64,000 nucleotides of DNA. It comes from Candidatus Eiseniibacteriota bacterium (GTDB taxonomy: Bacteria; Orphanbacterota; Orphanbacteria; Orphanbacterales; Orphanbacteraceae). The stretch spans positions 16,359 to 80,358 of the forward strand of contig JAJRWB010000050.1 of assembly GCA_024276995.1 (NCBI GenBank), in the 5' to 3' direction. Shown one piece after another: positions 43,584 through 51,980 of the stretch. A program made the position numbers and the translations under genes. A model generated the notes under the pieces. It was not told where the DNA came from, made no database searches, and was given only the letters and a program-made list of their open reading frames with translations. Numbering within the stretch: position 1 is the stretch's first letter; each line of letters begins with the position of its first letter.

Positions 43584-44636
43584 ATGGATCGGAACGAAAT
43601 AGATCGACAGGGAATCCCGGGGAAGAGAGCCGTCGTGCCGCTCGCCCTCCTTCTTCTGACCACGATCCTCGCGTTTCCGGCGGATGCCGATGAAGACCTT
43701 CCGGCGCCTCTCTCCGTGTCGATCGAGGGGGCGGTTTCCCGTCTCGGTCTTTCGAGGATCCAGGCGCTCATCCTGAAGGAAGACACGGCGGCCGCCCTGC
43801 GGGGCGGCGCCGATCCCGTCCTGTTCGCCACGCTGATCGATCGACTCGCCGCCTCGGGATCTTCACCCGACGATCTCGCCGAGATCGCCCGCCGGGCGCG
43901 CCGCCTCTCCGAGGGAGAACTCCCCCCCGGTCCCGTGCTCGACCGTTACCTGCAGGGTCTGTCGAAAGGGGTTCCCCTCGACCGGATCCGGTCGGTGGCG
44001 GACGGCATCGAGGAGCGGCTCCGACTCTTCGCTTCACTCGTCGCCGAGCGGGTGCCCGGATTCCGAATGCGGGGCACCCGCAAGGAACGTCTCGAGCTGA
44101 TCTCCGAAGGGGCGTACGCCCTCGACGCCGGCGCACCCGCGAAGCATCTCGGCAAAGCGATCTCTCTCGACGCCGCCCCCGACCGTCCGTTCGCCGATAT
44201 GGAAGCCCCCGTTCTCGCCCTGGGATGTCTCGTTGCGGGGGGCATCACGCCCGACCGGTCGCTCGAAGTGATCGAAACGGCCCATGCCCACGGGATGCGG
44301 GGGCCGGACCTCGAACGGATCGGACGGGATCTCGCCCTGGCGGCGACTCGGAACAACGGCGTGCCGACCGACCCGATGGTCGACGAGGTTCTCCTCATGC
44401 TCCGGGGGGGAGAACGGATCGATCATATCGCGGGATATCTCGAGACGATGTGCGAAGAAGAGCGAGGCCGCGCCCCGGGAACGAGCCCGATGGATGACCC
44501 GTCGATGATGCACGGACCGGGAGGGTCTCCCGAAGATCCGGGTCACCAGGGAACTCACGGCCACGGCGGTCATGGCGAGGGGATGGGCGGCGGACACTCG
44601 GGGGGTCAGAATGAGGGAGGCCATCACGGAATGTGA
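43584..44636 (+). CDS. secreted helical protein with His/Gly/Met-rich tail, unknown function
   Basis: 350 residues from ATG 43584 (AAGGAG seven bases upstream). A signal peptide ends around residue 36 (PLALLLLTTILAFPADA). The middle is helical with recurring short units such as GLSKGVPLDRIRSVADGI, VAGGITPDRSLEVIETA and LRGGERIDHIAGYLETM, each a G-x-P/D-x-x-x-x turn and an amphipathic helix. The C-terminal ~60 residues are dominated by Gly, His and Met (GHGGHGEGMGGGHSGG) and may chelate metal. Last gene of the sigma operon; no homologue recognised. Confidence 0.7.
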   Translation: MDRNEIDRQGIPGKRAVVPLALLLLTTILAFPADADEDLPAPLSVSIEGAVSRLGLSRIQALILKEDTAAALRGGADPVLFATLIDRLAASGSSPDDLAEIARRARRLSEGELPPGPVLDRYLQGLSKGVPLDRIRSVADGIEERLRLFASLVAERVPGFRMRGTRKERLELISEGAYALDAGAPAKHLGKAISLDAAPDRPFADMEAPVLALGCLVAGGITPDRSLEVIETAHAHGMRGPDLERIGRDLALAATRNNGVPTDPMVDEVLLMLRGGERIDHIAGYLETMCEEERGRAPGTSPMDDPSMMHGPGGSPEDPGHQGTHGHGGHGEGMGGGHSGGQNEGGHHGM

Positions 44637-44699
44637 TCGGCCGCCGATCGCATCGCCGGAAAGCCCCCCTCGCATAGGATGTACGGAAAGATCTCCCGA

Positions 44700-45041
44700 T
44701 CAGAAGATCTCTTTTCCTTTCTCCCCGGTGCTGATCCGCACGGCGTCCTCGACGGAAAGCACGATGATCAATCCGTCTCCGCGAAGGCCGGTATGGGCCG
44801 TATCCCGGATTGTCGTGACGATTCCGGGCGCAAGGTCCGCCTTGCAGACGATCTCCACCTTGCAGTGCTTCTCGAAATCACCGACGAATTTGTCCGGGTG
44901 GTCCTTGAGATCCCGGTGCCTCCCTCTTCCCCAGCCTCTCACGTCGGAAACGGTCATTCCCGTGATACCCGACACGCCGTGCAGCGCGAGAGTCACATCG
45001 GTCAGCTTGTGCGGTTGAATGAATGCCTTGATCAGTTTCAT
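44700..45041 (-). CDS. PII-like signalling protein linked to a metal efflux operon
   Basis: 113 residues from ATG 45041; a longer frame to 45089 overlaps the RND pump gene. Start MKLIKAFIQPHKLTDVTLAL and the C-terminal TGLRGDGLIIVLSVEDAVRISTGEKG are PII signatures. The T-loop differs: VRGWGRGRHRDLKDHP lacks the usual Tyr51 uridylylation site. PII homologues beside heavy-metal RND pumps form a known subgroup (PII-NG), whose job may be sensing metal or energy status instead of nitrogen. Gene order (downstream of the pump, 11 bases apart) places it in the efflux operon. Confidence 0.82.
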   Translation of the reverse strand: MKLIKAFIQPHKLTDVTLALHGVSGITGMTVSDVRGWGRGRHRDLKDHPDKFVGDFEKHCKVEIVCKADLAPGIVTTIRDTAHTGLRGDGLIIVLSVEDAVRISTGEKGKEIF

Positions 45042-45051
45042 TGTTTTCCTC

Positions 45052-48000
45052 TCACGCGGTTCGAGTTGACTTTTCCTGCGCAGGCGCATGGGCGAACCAC
45101 TTGTAGACGGCGGGGATTACGAGAAGTGTGAGCAGTGTGGACGTGAAAAGTCCCCCGACGACGACCGTCGCCAATGGACGCTGCACCTCACTCCCCGTTC
45201 CCTGCGCCACGAGCAGCGGAATCAGCCCCAGCGCCGTGGTCGTGGCGGTCATGAGCACCGGCCGCATTCGGAGCAAGGCACCCCGCACGGATGCCTCGTC
45301 CACCGGCACACCTTCACGCAAGAGCTGATTGAGATACATGACCAGAACCATGCCGTTCTCGAGGGCGATGCCGAAGAGGGCGATGAAACCGACCGATGCG
45401 GGAACAGAGAGATTCTGCCCCGTTATCCATAGCGCGGCGATACCTCCCACCAGAGCAAGCGGAATATTGAGGAGAATGAGCAGTGAATTCTGGAGCGACT
45501 GAAAACTGCTGAAGAGAAGAAGGAAGATCACAAGCAGTGTGGCCGGCACCACCACGGTGAGCCGTTTGTTCGCCTCCTGTTGAAGCCTGAACTGCCCACC
45601 CCACTTTACGAGATAGCCCGGCGGGAGCGCGGCCTCCTCGCCGATCGCCGCCTGGGCTTCCTCGACGAACGAGCCGATATCCCGGTCCACCACGTTGCAC
45701 TGGATCGTGATGAAACGCTGGTTGTCTTCCCGGGTGATTTGGCGGGGACCGATGATTTCCTCCACCGAGGCGAGTTCGTCAAGAGGCACTTTCACATGGC
45801 CGGGCGCGTTGATCAGAACATGACGGATCGCATCGGCCGTGTTCCGCGCCTCCGGTTCGTACCGGACCAGGATATCGAAGCGCCGGATCCCCTCGAAGAT
45901 CTCCCCCGCCACCACTCCACCGACTGCGGCGCGAACCACTTCCTGAACATCCGATACGTTGATCCCGTACCGGGCGATCGCCCCCCGATCGATACGAACG
46001 AGAAGCTGCGGCGCCCCGCTCACCTGGTCCACCTGCACGTCGGCCGCGCCTCGGATCCGGCGGATCACGGAAGCCACATTGTCGGCTTCCCGCCGAAGCA
46101 CGTCGAGATCGTCGCCGAAAAGCTTGATGGCCAGTTCTGCGCGCACTCCTTCAAGAAGTTCGTCCACCGTCATCTCGATCGGCTGTGTCAGGTTGACGAG
46201 CACACCGGGAACATTGCCGAGTTCTTCCCGGATTACATCCTCGATCTCCTCCTGGCTCCCCGCTTCCCGCCATTCCTCCTTCGGCTTGAGAAGCACATAG
46301 ATCTCGGCGCTGTTGATCGGATCGGAGTGGGCGCCCACTTCCCCCCGGCCGATCCGGGTGACCACCTCGCGAACTTCAGATATGCGGCGAAGTCTGCGCT
46401 CCACAATCAACGTTGTCCTCTTGCTCTCTTCGAGAGAGATGGAAGGCGCCATGGTGAGACGCACCACAATGGTACCCTCTCTGAGCTTCGGCGTGAATTC
46501 CGAACCGAGACGGGGAAAAACGAGGGCCCCCGCCAGAAGAAGAACCGCGGCGAGGCCGACGGCGACCCACCGGTGATGCACGAAGAATGTGACCACCGGC
46601 CGATACGGCTTCAGCAAAGCCCTCACGATCCACGCTTCCTTACCCCCCGTCTTGGGGGGACGCATCACCATATGACCCAGCATGGGGGCGAGCATGAGAG
46701 CGAAAATCAAAGAACCGAACATGGCGAAGGCGACCGTGTAGGCGAGAGGGCGGAATGTCTTCCCCTCCACGCCCTGAAGCGTGAAGAGAGGGAGAAACAC
46801 GATAATGATGATCGAAATGGCGAAGAGGATCGGACGGCCCACTTCATGGCATGCCCGTGTGACCACGACAAGGCGGGATTCCCGGGGGCCCGCCTCCCTG
46901 AGCATGCGATCGATATTCTCTACAATGACAATTGTACCATCCACCATCATCCCGATGGCGATGGCGAGTCCGCCCAGGGACATGAGGTTCGCCGATATAC
47001 GAAAATACCCCATCAAGAGAAACGCGAACAGGACGGAGAATGGGATTGCCACGGCCACCACGAGGCTGGGCCGGAATCCCCCCATGAAGACGAGCAGCAC
47101 GAGGGTGACCAGCACGATTCCCTGCACGAGGGCGCTCGTGACCGTGCGGACCGCCGCTTCGACGAGACTCTTCTGCTCGTAGTACGGCACAACGCGGACC
47201 CCCGGCGGCAGAATCCGGTTGATCTCCTCGAGGCGCGCCTCCACGCCGGCGATCACCGTGGAGGAGTTGGTACCGAAGAGCTTGATCACCATTCCGGAAA
47301 CGACCTCGCCCACGCCGTTTCGCGTCTGGATGCCGCGACGAACCGCGCCGCCCAACTGAATGTCGGCCACGTCGTTCAAGAAGAGCGGCCGGCCGTCATC
47401 GGTCTTGATGACGATCGAACGGAGGTCGTCCATGGAAGTCGCCAATCCGACGGAACGGACCACGAACTCCTCCGAGTTCTTCTCGATGAACTGCGCGCCC
47501 ACGCTCAGGTTGTTGTCGCGAATCCGGTCGACCACTTCGCTGAGGGTCACGCCGAAGCGGATCAGTTCCTCGGGATGAATGACAACCTGGAACTGTTTCT
47601 CAAAGCCTCCGATGCCGAGAACTTCCGTAACGCCGGGCACCGTCTGGAGGTGGAACTTGACGAGCCAGTCCTGGATCGTTCGAAGCTCCTCGAGAGAGTA
47701 CTCACCGGTAGTGTCCTCGAGGTAATAAAAAAGCACCAGGCCCATGCCGGTCGAGATCGGCCCCATCATCGGCTCGCCGAACCCTTCAGGGATCTGCTCG
47801 CGGGCTTCCTGTAACCGCTCGCCTACAAGCTGTCTCGCAAAGTAAATGTCCATCTTGTCTTCAAAATAGACGTTCACAACCGAGAGCCCGAAATTCGATA
47901 TGGAGCGGATCTTTTCGACTCCCGGGAGGCCGGTCATCGCCGCCTCGACGGGGTAGGTGACGAACTTCTCGATCTCCTCCGGGGCGAGCCCCTCGGTGAG

Positions 48001-48153
48001 CGTGAAGATCTGGACGAGATTCGGCGAAACATCCGGAAAGGCGTCGACCGGAAGCCGCGTATACGTATAGTAGCCCGATCCCATCAGAATGAGGGCGAGC
48101 ACGATCATGAGCAGCCTGTTTCTGAGACTGATTTCTATCAGGCGGTGGATCAT
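45052..48153 (-). CDS. heavy-metal efflux RND pump, CusA/CzcA family
   Basis: 1033 residues, full length, with two large periplasmic loops and about 12 membrane helices. N-terminal IEISLRNRLLMIVLALILMGSGYYTYTRLPVDAFPDVSP is family-typical. TM4 reads GGLAIAIGMMVDGTIVIVEN, retaining the D...E pair of heavy-metal RND proteins but lacking the leading Asp of the DFG form found in divalent-ion (Czc) pumps. That leans towards monovalent (Cu/Ag) transport, as inference. It forms the inner-membrane part of a tripartite pump with the adaptor and outer-membrane factor encoded upstream; the PII-like gene follows. Confidence 0.93.
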   Translation of the reverse strand: MIHRLIEISLRNRLLMIVLALILMGSGYYTYTRLPVDAFPDVSPNLVQIFTLTEGLAPEEIEKFVTYPVEAAMTGLPGVEKIRSISNFGLSVVNVYFEDKMDIYFARQLVGERLQEAREQIPEGFGEPMMGPISTGMGLVLFYYLEDTTGEYSLEELRTIQDWLVKFHLQTVPGVTEVLGIGGFEKQFQVVIHPEELIRFGVTLSEVVDRIRDNNLSVGAQFIEKNSEEFVVRSVGLATSMDDLRSIVIKTDDGRPLFLNDVADIQLGGAVRRGIQTRNGVGEVVSGMVIKLFGTNSSTVIAGVEARLEEINRILPPGVRVVPYYEQKSLVEAAVRTVTSALVQGIVLVTLVLLVFMGGFRPSLVVAVAIPFSVLFAFLLMGYFRISANLMSLGGLAIAIGMMVDGTIVIVENIDRMLREAGPRESRLVVVTRACHEVGRPILFAISIIIIVFLPLFTLQGVEGKTFRPLAYTVAFAMFGSLIFALMLAPMLGHMVMRPPKTGGKEAWIVRALLKPYRPVVTFFVHHRWVAVGLAAVLLLAGALVFPRLGSEFTPKLREGTIVVRLTMAPSISLEESKRTTLIVERRLRRISEVREVVTRIGRGEVGAHSDPINSAEIYVLLKPKEEWREAGSQEEIEDVIREELGNVPGVLVNLTQPIEMTVDELLEGVRAELAIKLFGDDLDVLRREADNVASVIRRIRGAADVQVDQVSGAPQLLVRIDRGAIARYGINVSDVQEVVRAAVGGVVAGEIFEGIRRFDILVRYEPEARNTADAIRHVLINAPGHVKVPLDELASVEEIIGPRQITREDNQRFITIQCNVVDRDIGSFVEEAQAAIGEEAALPPGYLVKWGGQFRLQQEANKRLTVVVPATLLVIFLLLFSSFQSLQNSLLILLNIPLALVGGIAALWITGQNLSVPASVGFIALFGIALENGMVLVMYLNQLLREGVPVDEASVRGALLRMRPVLMTATTTALGLIPLLVAQGTGSEVQRPLATVVVGGLFTSTLLTLLVIPAVYKWFAHAPAQEKSTRTA

Positions 48154-48168
48154 TCCTGCCTCTCCTCC

Positions 48169-49110
48169 TTAGTGGCCGTGTCCTTCGCCGAAGGACTCTT
48201 TCCCGAGTTCGGCCTTGATTGTGAAGCCTCCGCTGCTCACATAGCGCGTGCCCGCGGAAAGCCCGGAGAGGATTTCTACATTCGTATCGCCCATCCGACC
48301 GGTTTCCACCTGCCGCGGCATGAAGCCTTCATCGGTTTCGATGAACACGACTGTCTGCTCCTCAACGGAATGGAGGGCGGTTCTGGGCACAACCAGGGGA
48401 ACATCGATCTTGTCGACAAGCACCTTGCCGGTGACGAACATCCCGGGGCGCCATCTTCCCTCGCGGTTGCGAAGCACCACGCGCGCCGTCGCGGTCCGGG
48501 TGACTTCGTCCACCACCGGAGTGATGTAGTCCACAATGCCCGATTCTTCCTCGAGCCTGTGACCGACGAAGATCTTCGCCTTCTGCCCCACGCGAACGCG
48601 ATCCAGATCTCTCTGGTAGACGGTGAGTTCGATCCAGACGGCGGACAGATCCGCGATGATGAACGCATCCTTCTCGCGGGAAACGGTCTCCCCCAGGGCG
48701 ATATGCTTGGCGATGACCGTTCCCCCGATCATCGTCTTCATCTCGAAAGGAGCGAGACTTTCGTCGCTCTCGATCACGGCGAGCGCCTGCCCCCGTTTCA
48801 CATGGTCCCCGATGTTCGCCAGCACTTCCGTGACGATCCCGGAGTAGCGCGGCACGATATGGGCGAGCCGATCCGCGTTGGGACGAACTTCGCCGGGGAG
48901 GGAGACATACTGTTCGATCGTTCCGGCCTTTGCGGGGATGACCTCGATGCCGAATTCCTCGAGTTCCGCGTCGGTCAGTTGAACGGCCTCATGCTCATCG
49001 TGACCGTCGCCTTCGTCCACATGACCCGGTTCTCCTTCGCCCCATGCGGGTGTGCTCAGAAGAAGCGCCAACGCGGGAAAGGCGAGGATCATCTTCGTGA
49101 ATTCATTCAT
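48169..49110 (-). CDS. efflux RND periplasmic adaptor (CusB/CzcB family)
   Basis: 313 residues with a signal peptide at 1-24, then a His/Asp/Glu-rich linker (EPGHVDEGDGHDEHEAV) that may collect metal. Lipoyl-like and barrel-sandwich segments follow: LPGEVRPNADRLAHIVPRYSG, VTEVLANIGDHVKRGQALAVI, SAVWIELTVYQRDLDRVRVGQ, GTRYVSSGGFTIKAEL. It ends in GHGH. Connects the RND pump to the outer-membrane channel. Immediately follows the outer-membrane factor (1-base gap) and precedes the pump by 15 bases. Confidence 0.92.
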   Translation of the reverse strand: MNEFTKMILAFPALALLLSTPAWGEGEPGHVDEGDGHDEHEAVQLTDAELEEFGIEVIPAKAGTIEQYVSLPGEVRPNADRLAHIVPRYSGIVTEVLANIGDHVKRGQALAVIESDESLAPFEMKTMIGGTVIAKHIALGETVSREKDAFIIADLSAVWIELTVYQRDLDRVRVGQKAKIFVGHRLEEESGIVDYITPVVDEVTRTATARVVLRNREGRWRPGMFVTGKVLVDKIDVPLVVPRTALHSVEEQTVVFIETDEGFMPRQVETGRMGDTNVEILSGLSAGTRYVSSGGFTIKAELGKESFGEGHGH

Positions 49111-49111
49111 G

Positions 49112-50482
49112 TCAGGGTCTCCCGGTCTGGGTCAGCGTCTCGAGCGATTCGCCGACGAGTTGTTCAAGATCCGCCTTCGCGTGGTGATAGCGAACGAGGG
49201 CGCGAAAGTATCGCGCCCGCAGTTCGAAGAGGGCTCGCCTCGTATCGAGTACGTCGGTGAAGCGCATCAGTCCCCGTTGATAGGCATCCCTGGCGGTGAG
49301 AAACGCCTCGTCCGCCCGCGGGAGGATGCGCTTCGTCAGGGCCGTCACTTCAGAACGGGCGGCAAGCAGCTGTGCGTGAATCGATGAGATTTCCGTAAGA
49401 ATGCGAATCCGCGTGTCGCGCTCTTCCTCCTCCGCCCGGCGGAGGCGCGCGCCGGCGGCACGGGAGCGGCCCTGATTCCGGTCGAACAGCGGGAGGGGGA
49501 GGCCGACTTCGAAGATGAATCCCGTGTCGTCTGTTTCTGCGAGACGCCGGACTCCCGCTCCGATGGTCAAGTCGGGGACGCCCTCCGCCCTGGCGAGTTC
49601 CACCGCCGCGCGGCGTCGATCGATTTCCGCGGCCCATCGCGCGATGTCCGGATTCTGCTCGATTCTCCCCGTGAGGACCTCGAGAGGCGGAGCGGCGGTC
49701 AGCGATTCGAGATCCCCTTCCGCCGTGAGCTTCGACGGGGATGTTTCCCCCCATGTCGCCGCGAGGCGACGGACGGCGATGGCGAGTTCCCGCACGACCT
49801 GGTCCCTGTCGATGCGGCTCGTTTCGAGTTCCACGAGGGCACGGCTCTCCTCCACAGGGGACACCGCGCCGGCCTTCACCCGTCTCGAAACCGACTCGAA
49901 CACGCTTTCGGCCACGCCGACGAGATTTTCCGCGAGGTCTCTCTCCTTCTGCAGGGCGAGAACATTGATGAACGCCTTACGGACGCGTGTGAGAACGACG
50001 ATCCGCGCCGCCTCATAGTCCCACGCCGCGAGATCGTGGTTGCGACCGGCGAGAGCGAGCCGCTTGGCCCGCTTGCCGCCCATTTCGAAAAGCTGGGAGA
50101 AGCCGATCGTCGTTTCCGACGCGGAAAACCCGGACACATCGCCTGTGCCGGCGACATTCTCCACCTCACCGGTGAGCTCCGGGTTCGGAAGGAGACCGGC
50201 CTGCAACGCCTCCGCTTCCCGCGCCCTCATCTCCCAGGAAAACGCCGCGAGCTGCGGACTGTTCTTCAACGCCGCCGCGAGGGCGTCGTTCATCGTGATC
50301 GACCCTTTCGGACCTTGGAACTCCGATTCACGAGTTCCCGGGTCTTCCCGGGCCACAGCCGTTGGAAACTCTCTTCCGATAGGACGAGGTTCGGGCATTT
50401 CGAACCGCGGGGTCGACGAGGCACACCCCGAAATAAGGACCGCGCCTAGAAAGACTCCCATTTGCAATCGTGCTAATTCCAT
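49112..50482 (-). CDS. outer-membrane efflux lipoprotein (TolC/CusC/CzcC family)
   Basis: 456 residues. A lipobox, ISGC, at residues 17-20 marks a lipoprotein signal peptide. Two outer-membrane-efflux repeats follow (MNDALAAALKNSPQLAAFSW and the second LEVLTGRIEQNPDIARWAAEI), each with long helices forming the periplasmic tunnel. First core gene of the efflux set, 127 bases after the small Cys-rich gene. Confidence 0.92.
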   Translation of the reverse strand: MELARLQMGVFLGAVLISGCASSTPRFEMPEPRPIGREFPTAVAREDPGTRESEFQGPKGSITMNDALAAALKNSPQLAAFSWEMRAREAEALQAGLLPNPELTGEVENVAGTGDVSGFSASETTIGFSQLFEMGGKRAKRLALAGRNHDLAAWDYEAARIVVLTRVRKAFINVLALQKERDLAENLVGVAESVFESVSRRVKAGAVSPVEESRALVELETSRIDRDQVVRELAIAVRRLAATWGETSPSKLTAEGDLESLTAAPPLEVLTGRIEQNPDIARWAAEIDRRRAAVELARAEGVPDLTIGAGVRRLAETDDTGFIFEVGLPLPLFDRNQGRSRAAGARLRRAEEEERDTRIRILTEISSIHAQLLAARSEVTALTKRILPRADEAFLTARDAYQRGLMRFTDVLDTRRALFELRARYFRALVRYHHAKADLEQLVGESLETLTQTGRP

Positions 50483-50609
50483 ACCGATTCCCGCTCCTGC
50501 CGATCAGCAGACAGTTGACGAACAGACAGATCGAAGCAGCCCGTGGACGCCGAAAACGGCGGCACCGTGCGCTGCGCGTTGATAATGGATCAGACCGTCG
50601 GTGCGGGAA

Positions 50610-50948
50610 TCAGATCAGCAAAGGGAGGTCGCTCTGGTGGGTCGAGAGTTTCGGCATGTCGCCGTCTGCCTCGCGCGCCATGTCGAACAGATCGGATGGG
50701 GCGGCCGCCTCCAACAGCACGGCGGCCGGGCAGAACGCGATGGGAGCCGGAGAAACCCGGAGTTCCCCCGAAGCGGCGGCGGGCAGCAGGAGCGATTGGC
50801 CGCACGGATCGACGGCACAGGTCTCCTCGTGGCTGCACAAGTCACCCCTGGGGCAGTCGGCGCACGGATGTTCAACCGATCCCGCCAGGCAAAGCGCCGG
50901 AAGGAGGAGAAGAATACCCGAAAGGGCGAGGATCAAAGAACGATTCAT
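50610..50948 (-). CDS. small secreted Cys-rich protein of the efflux operon
   Basis: 112 residues from ATG 50948. A signal peptide (RSLILALSGILLLLPALCLAGS) is followed by a Cys/His cluster, HPCADCPRGDLCSHEETCAVDPCG, with six cysteines, and then an ordinary C-terminal half. Position as first gene ahead of the RND efflux genes suggests a periplasmic metal-binding or sensing role, as with CzcI/CopL-type proteins. This is by analogy; no family match is certain. Confidence 0.65.
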   Translation of the reverse strand: MNRSLILALSGILLLLPALCLAGSVEHPCADCPRGDLCSHEETCAVDPCGQSLLLPAAASGELRVSPAPIAFCPAAVLLEAAAPSDLFDMAREADGDMPKLSTHQSDLPLLI

Positions 50949-51007
50949 TCGTTTTTCCCACTGAAGTGCCGCCGGTGCCGTGTCGGGAAACCGGGCGGCG
51001 AATAGAA

Positions 51008-51024
51008 CGCCCCTCAACGGGGCG
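51008..51024 (-). terminator. stem-loop after rpsD, before the efflux operon
   Basis: On the minus strand CGCCCC-GTTGA-GGGGCG is a six-pair hairpin followed by TTCTATT. It lies about 110 bases after the rpsD stop and 60 bases before the Cys-rich gene, where termination of rpsD transcripts would be expected. Confidence 0.35.
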
Positions 51025-51064
51025 CTCCTAATGAACATATATCTGTAACGCCTTGCCCGCAATT

Positions 51065-51086
51065 CCGGTTCCAATATCGGAACCGG
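51065..51086 (-). terminator. perfect 8-bp stem-loop after rpsD
   Basis: CCGGTTCC and GGAACCGG flank a six-base loop, 44 bases downstream of the rpsD stop on the minus strand. No T-tract follows, so it may be an mRNA-stabilising hairpin and not a true terminator. Confidence 0.35.
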
Positions 51087-51129
51087 CAAAACGAGCCGGA
51101 AAGGGCTCTCGCAGAGCGCACCGCGCCGG

Positions 51130-51738
51130 TTACTTCGAGTAGAATTCGACGACGAGCGGCACTTCGCAGACCACCGGGATCTCTTCGCGCTTCGGTTCGC
51201 TCAGCACCTTCACCGAACAGCTCGCCTTCTCGAAATCGAGGTACGGCGGCTGGTTCGTGGTGTACGGAACCTGGGTGAAGGGGAGCATCTTCCGGCTCTT
51301 GTCCTTCACGTTGATCACGTCGCCGACCTTCACCTGGTACGACGGGATATTTACCCGCTTGCCGTTCACCTGGATATGGCCGTGGTTGACGAACTGCCGG
51401 GCCGCGTAGATCGATCCGGCGAGGCCGCCTCTCACGACGGTGGCATCGAGCCGCGACTCGAGAAGCCTCACGAGATTCTCGCCCGTGTTCCCCGGCGCGT
51501 GCGCGGCCTTCTTGTAGTAATTGACCATCTGGCGTTCATGGACATTGTACTGCGCCCTCAGCCGCTGCTTTTCGACGAGCTGCTGCTTATAGGGAGACAT
51601 CTTCGACCGCCTGGAGAGGTGAGGGGGTCCGTGTTCGCCCGGACCGTACGGTCGCCGTTCCATGTACTTCGCCGCCTTCGGCGTGATGGGGATCCCGAGA
51701 GACCGGGAGAGCTTCACTTTTGCACCGGTAAACTTCAT
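51130..51738 (-). CDS. rpsD: 30S ribosomal protein S4
   Basis: 202 residues from ATG 51738 with AGGAGTT upstream. The N-terminus has no zinc cysteines (the C-minus form: GAKVKLSRSLGIPITPKAAKY). The S4 RNA-binding domain is at about 90-155 (RLESRLDATVVRGGLAGSIYAARQFVNHGHIQVNGKRVNIPSYQVKVGDVI). It sits alone and not in the usual alpha/S11/S13 operon, so it might be a stand-alone primary copy or a second paralogue; the window cannot tell. Confidence 0.95.
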   Translation of the reverse strand: MKFTGAKVKLSRSLGIPITPKAAKYMERRPYGPGEHGPPHLSRRSKMSPYKQQLVEKQRLRAQYNVHERQMVNYYKKAAHAPGNTGENLVRLLESRLDATVVRGGLAGSIYAARQFVNHGHIQVNGKRVNIPSYQVKVGDVINVKDKSRKMLPFTQVPYTTNQPPYLDFEKASCSVKVLSEPKREEIPVVCEVPLVVEFYSK

Positions 51739-51854
51739 CCAATAACTCCTGAGACAGTCGGGCAACGCATTGCCATGTAAGAAATTACGGTCCGCGCCCG
51801 GAAAAGACGCCTACCCGGCGGGCCTGCAACGGGGCCAATCGACCCGGATAGATG

Positions 51855-51884
51855 AAAATATCAGCTCCCGTGTCGTTAAGTCAA
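51855..51884 (-). promoter_or_regulatory. sigma-70-type promoter for rpsD
   Basis: On the minus strand TTGACT (51884-51879) and TATTTT (51860-51855) are separated by 18 bases, about 115 bases before the rpsD start. A short palindrome CGCAA/TTGCG (51886-51897) lies just upstream. Confidence 0.5.
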
Positions 51885-51980
51885 GCGCAATTTTGCGACG
51901 TATCGGATCGGGCGTTGATTGAAATCCCCGTCCCTTTGCGGCACGATGAAGTCGGAAAGTGATCCAAAGGGGGAGGAAGA

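Noticed and set aside
45580..47814. Long plus-strand frame opposite the RND pump
   Set aside because: Antisense shadow of the pump; the pump has full family motifs.
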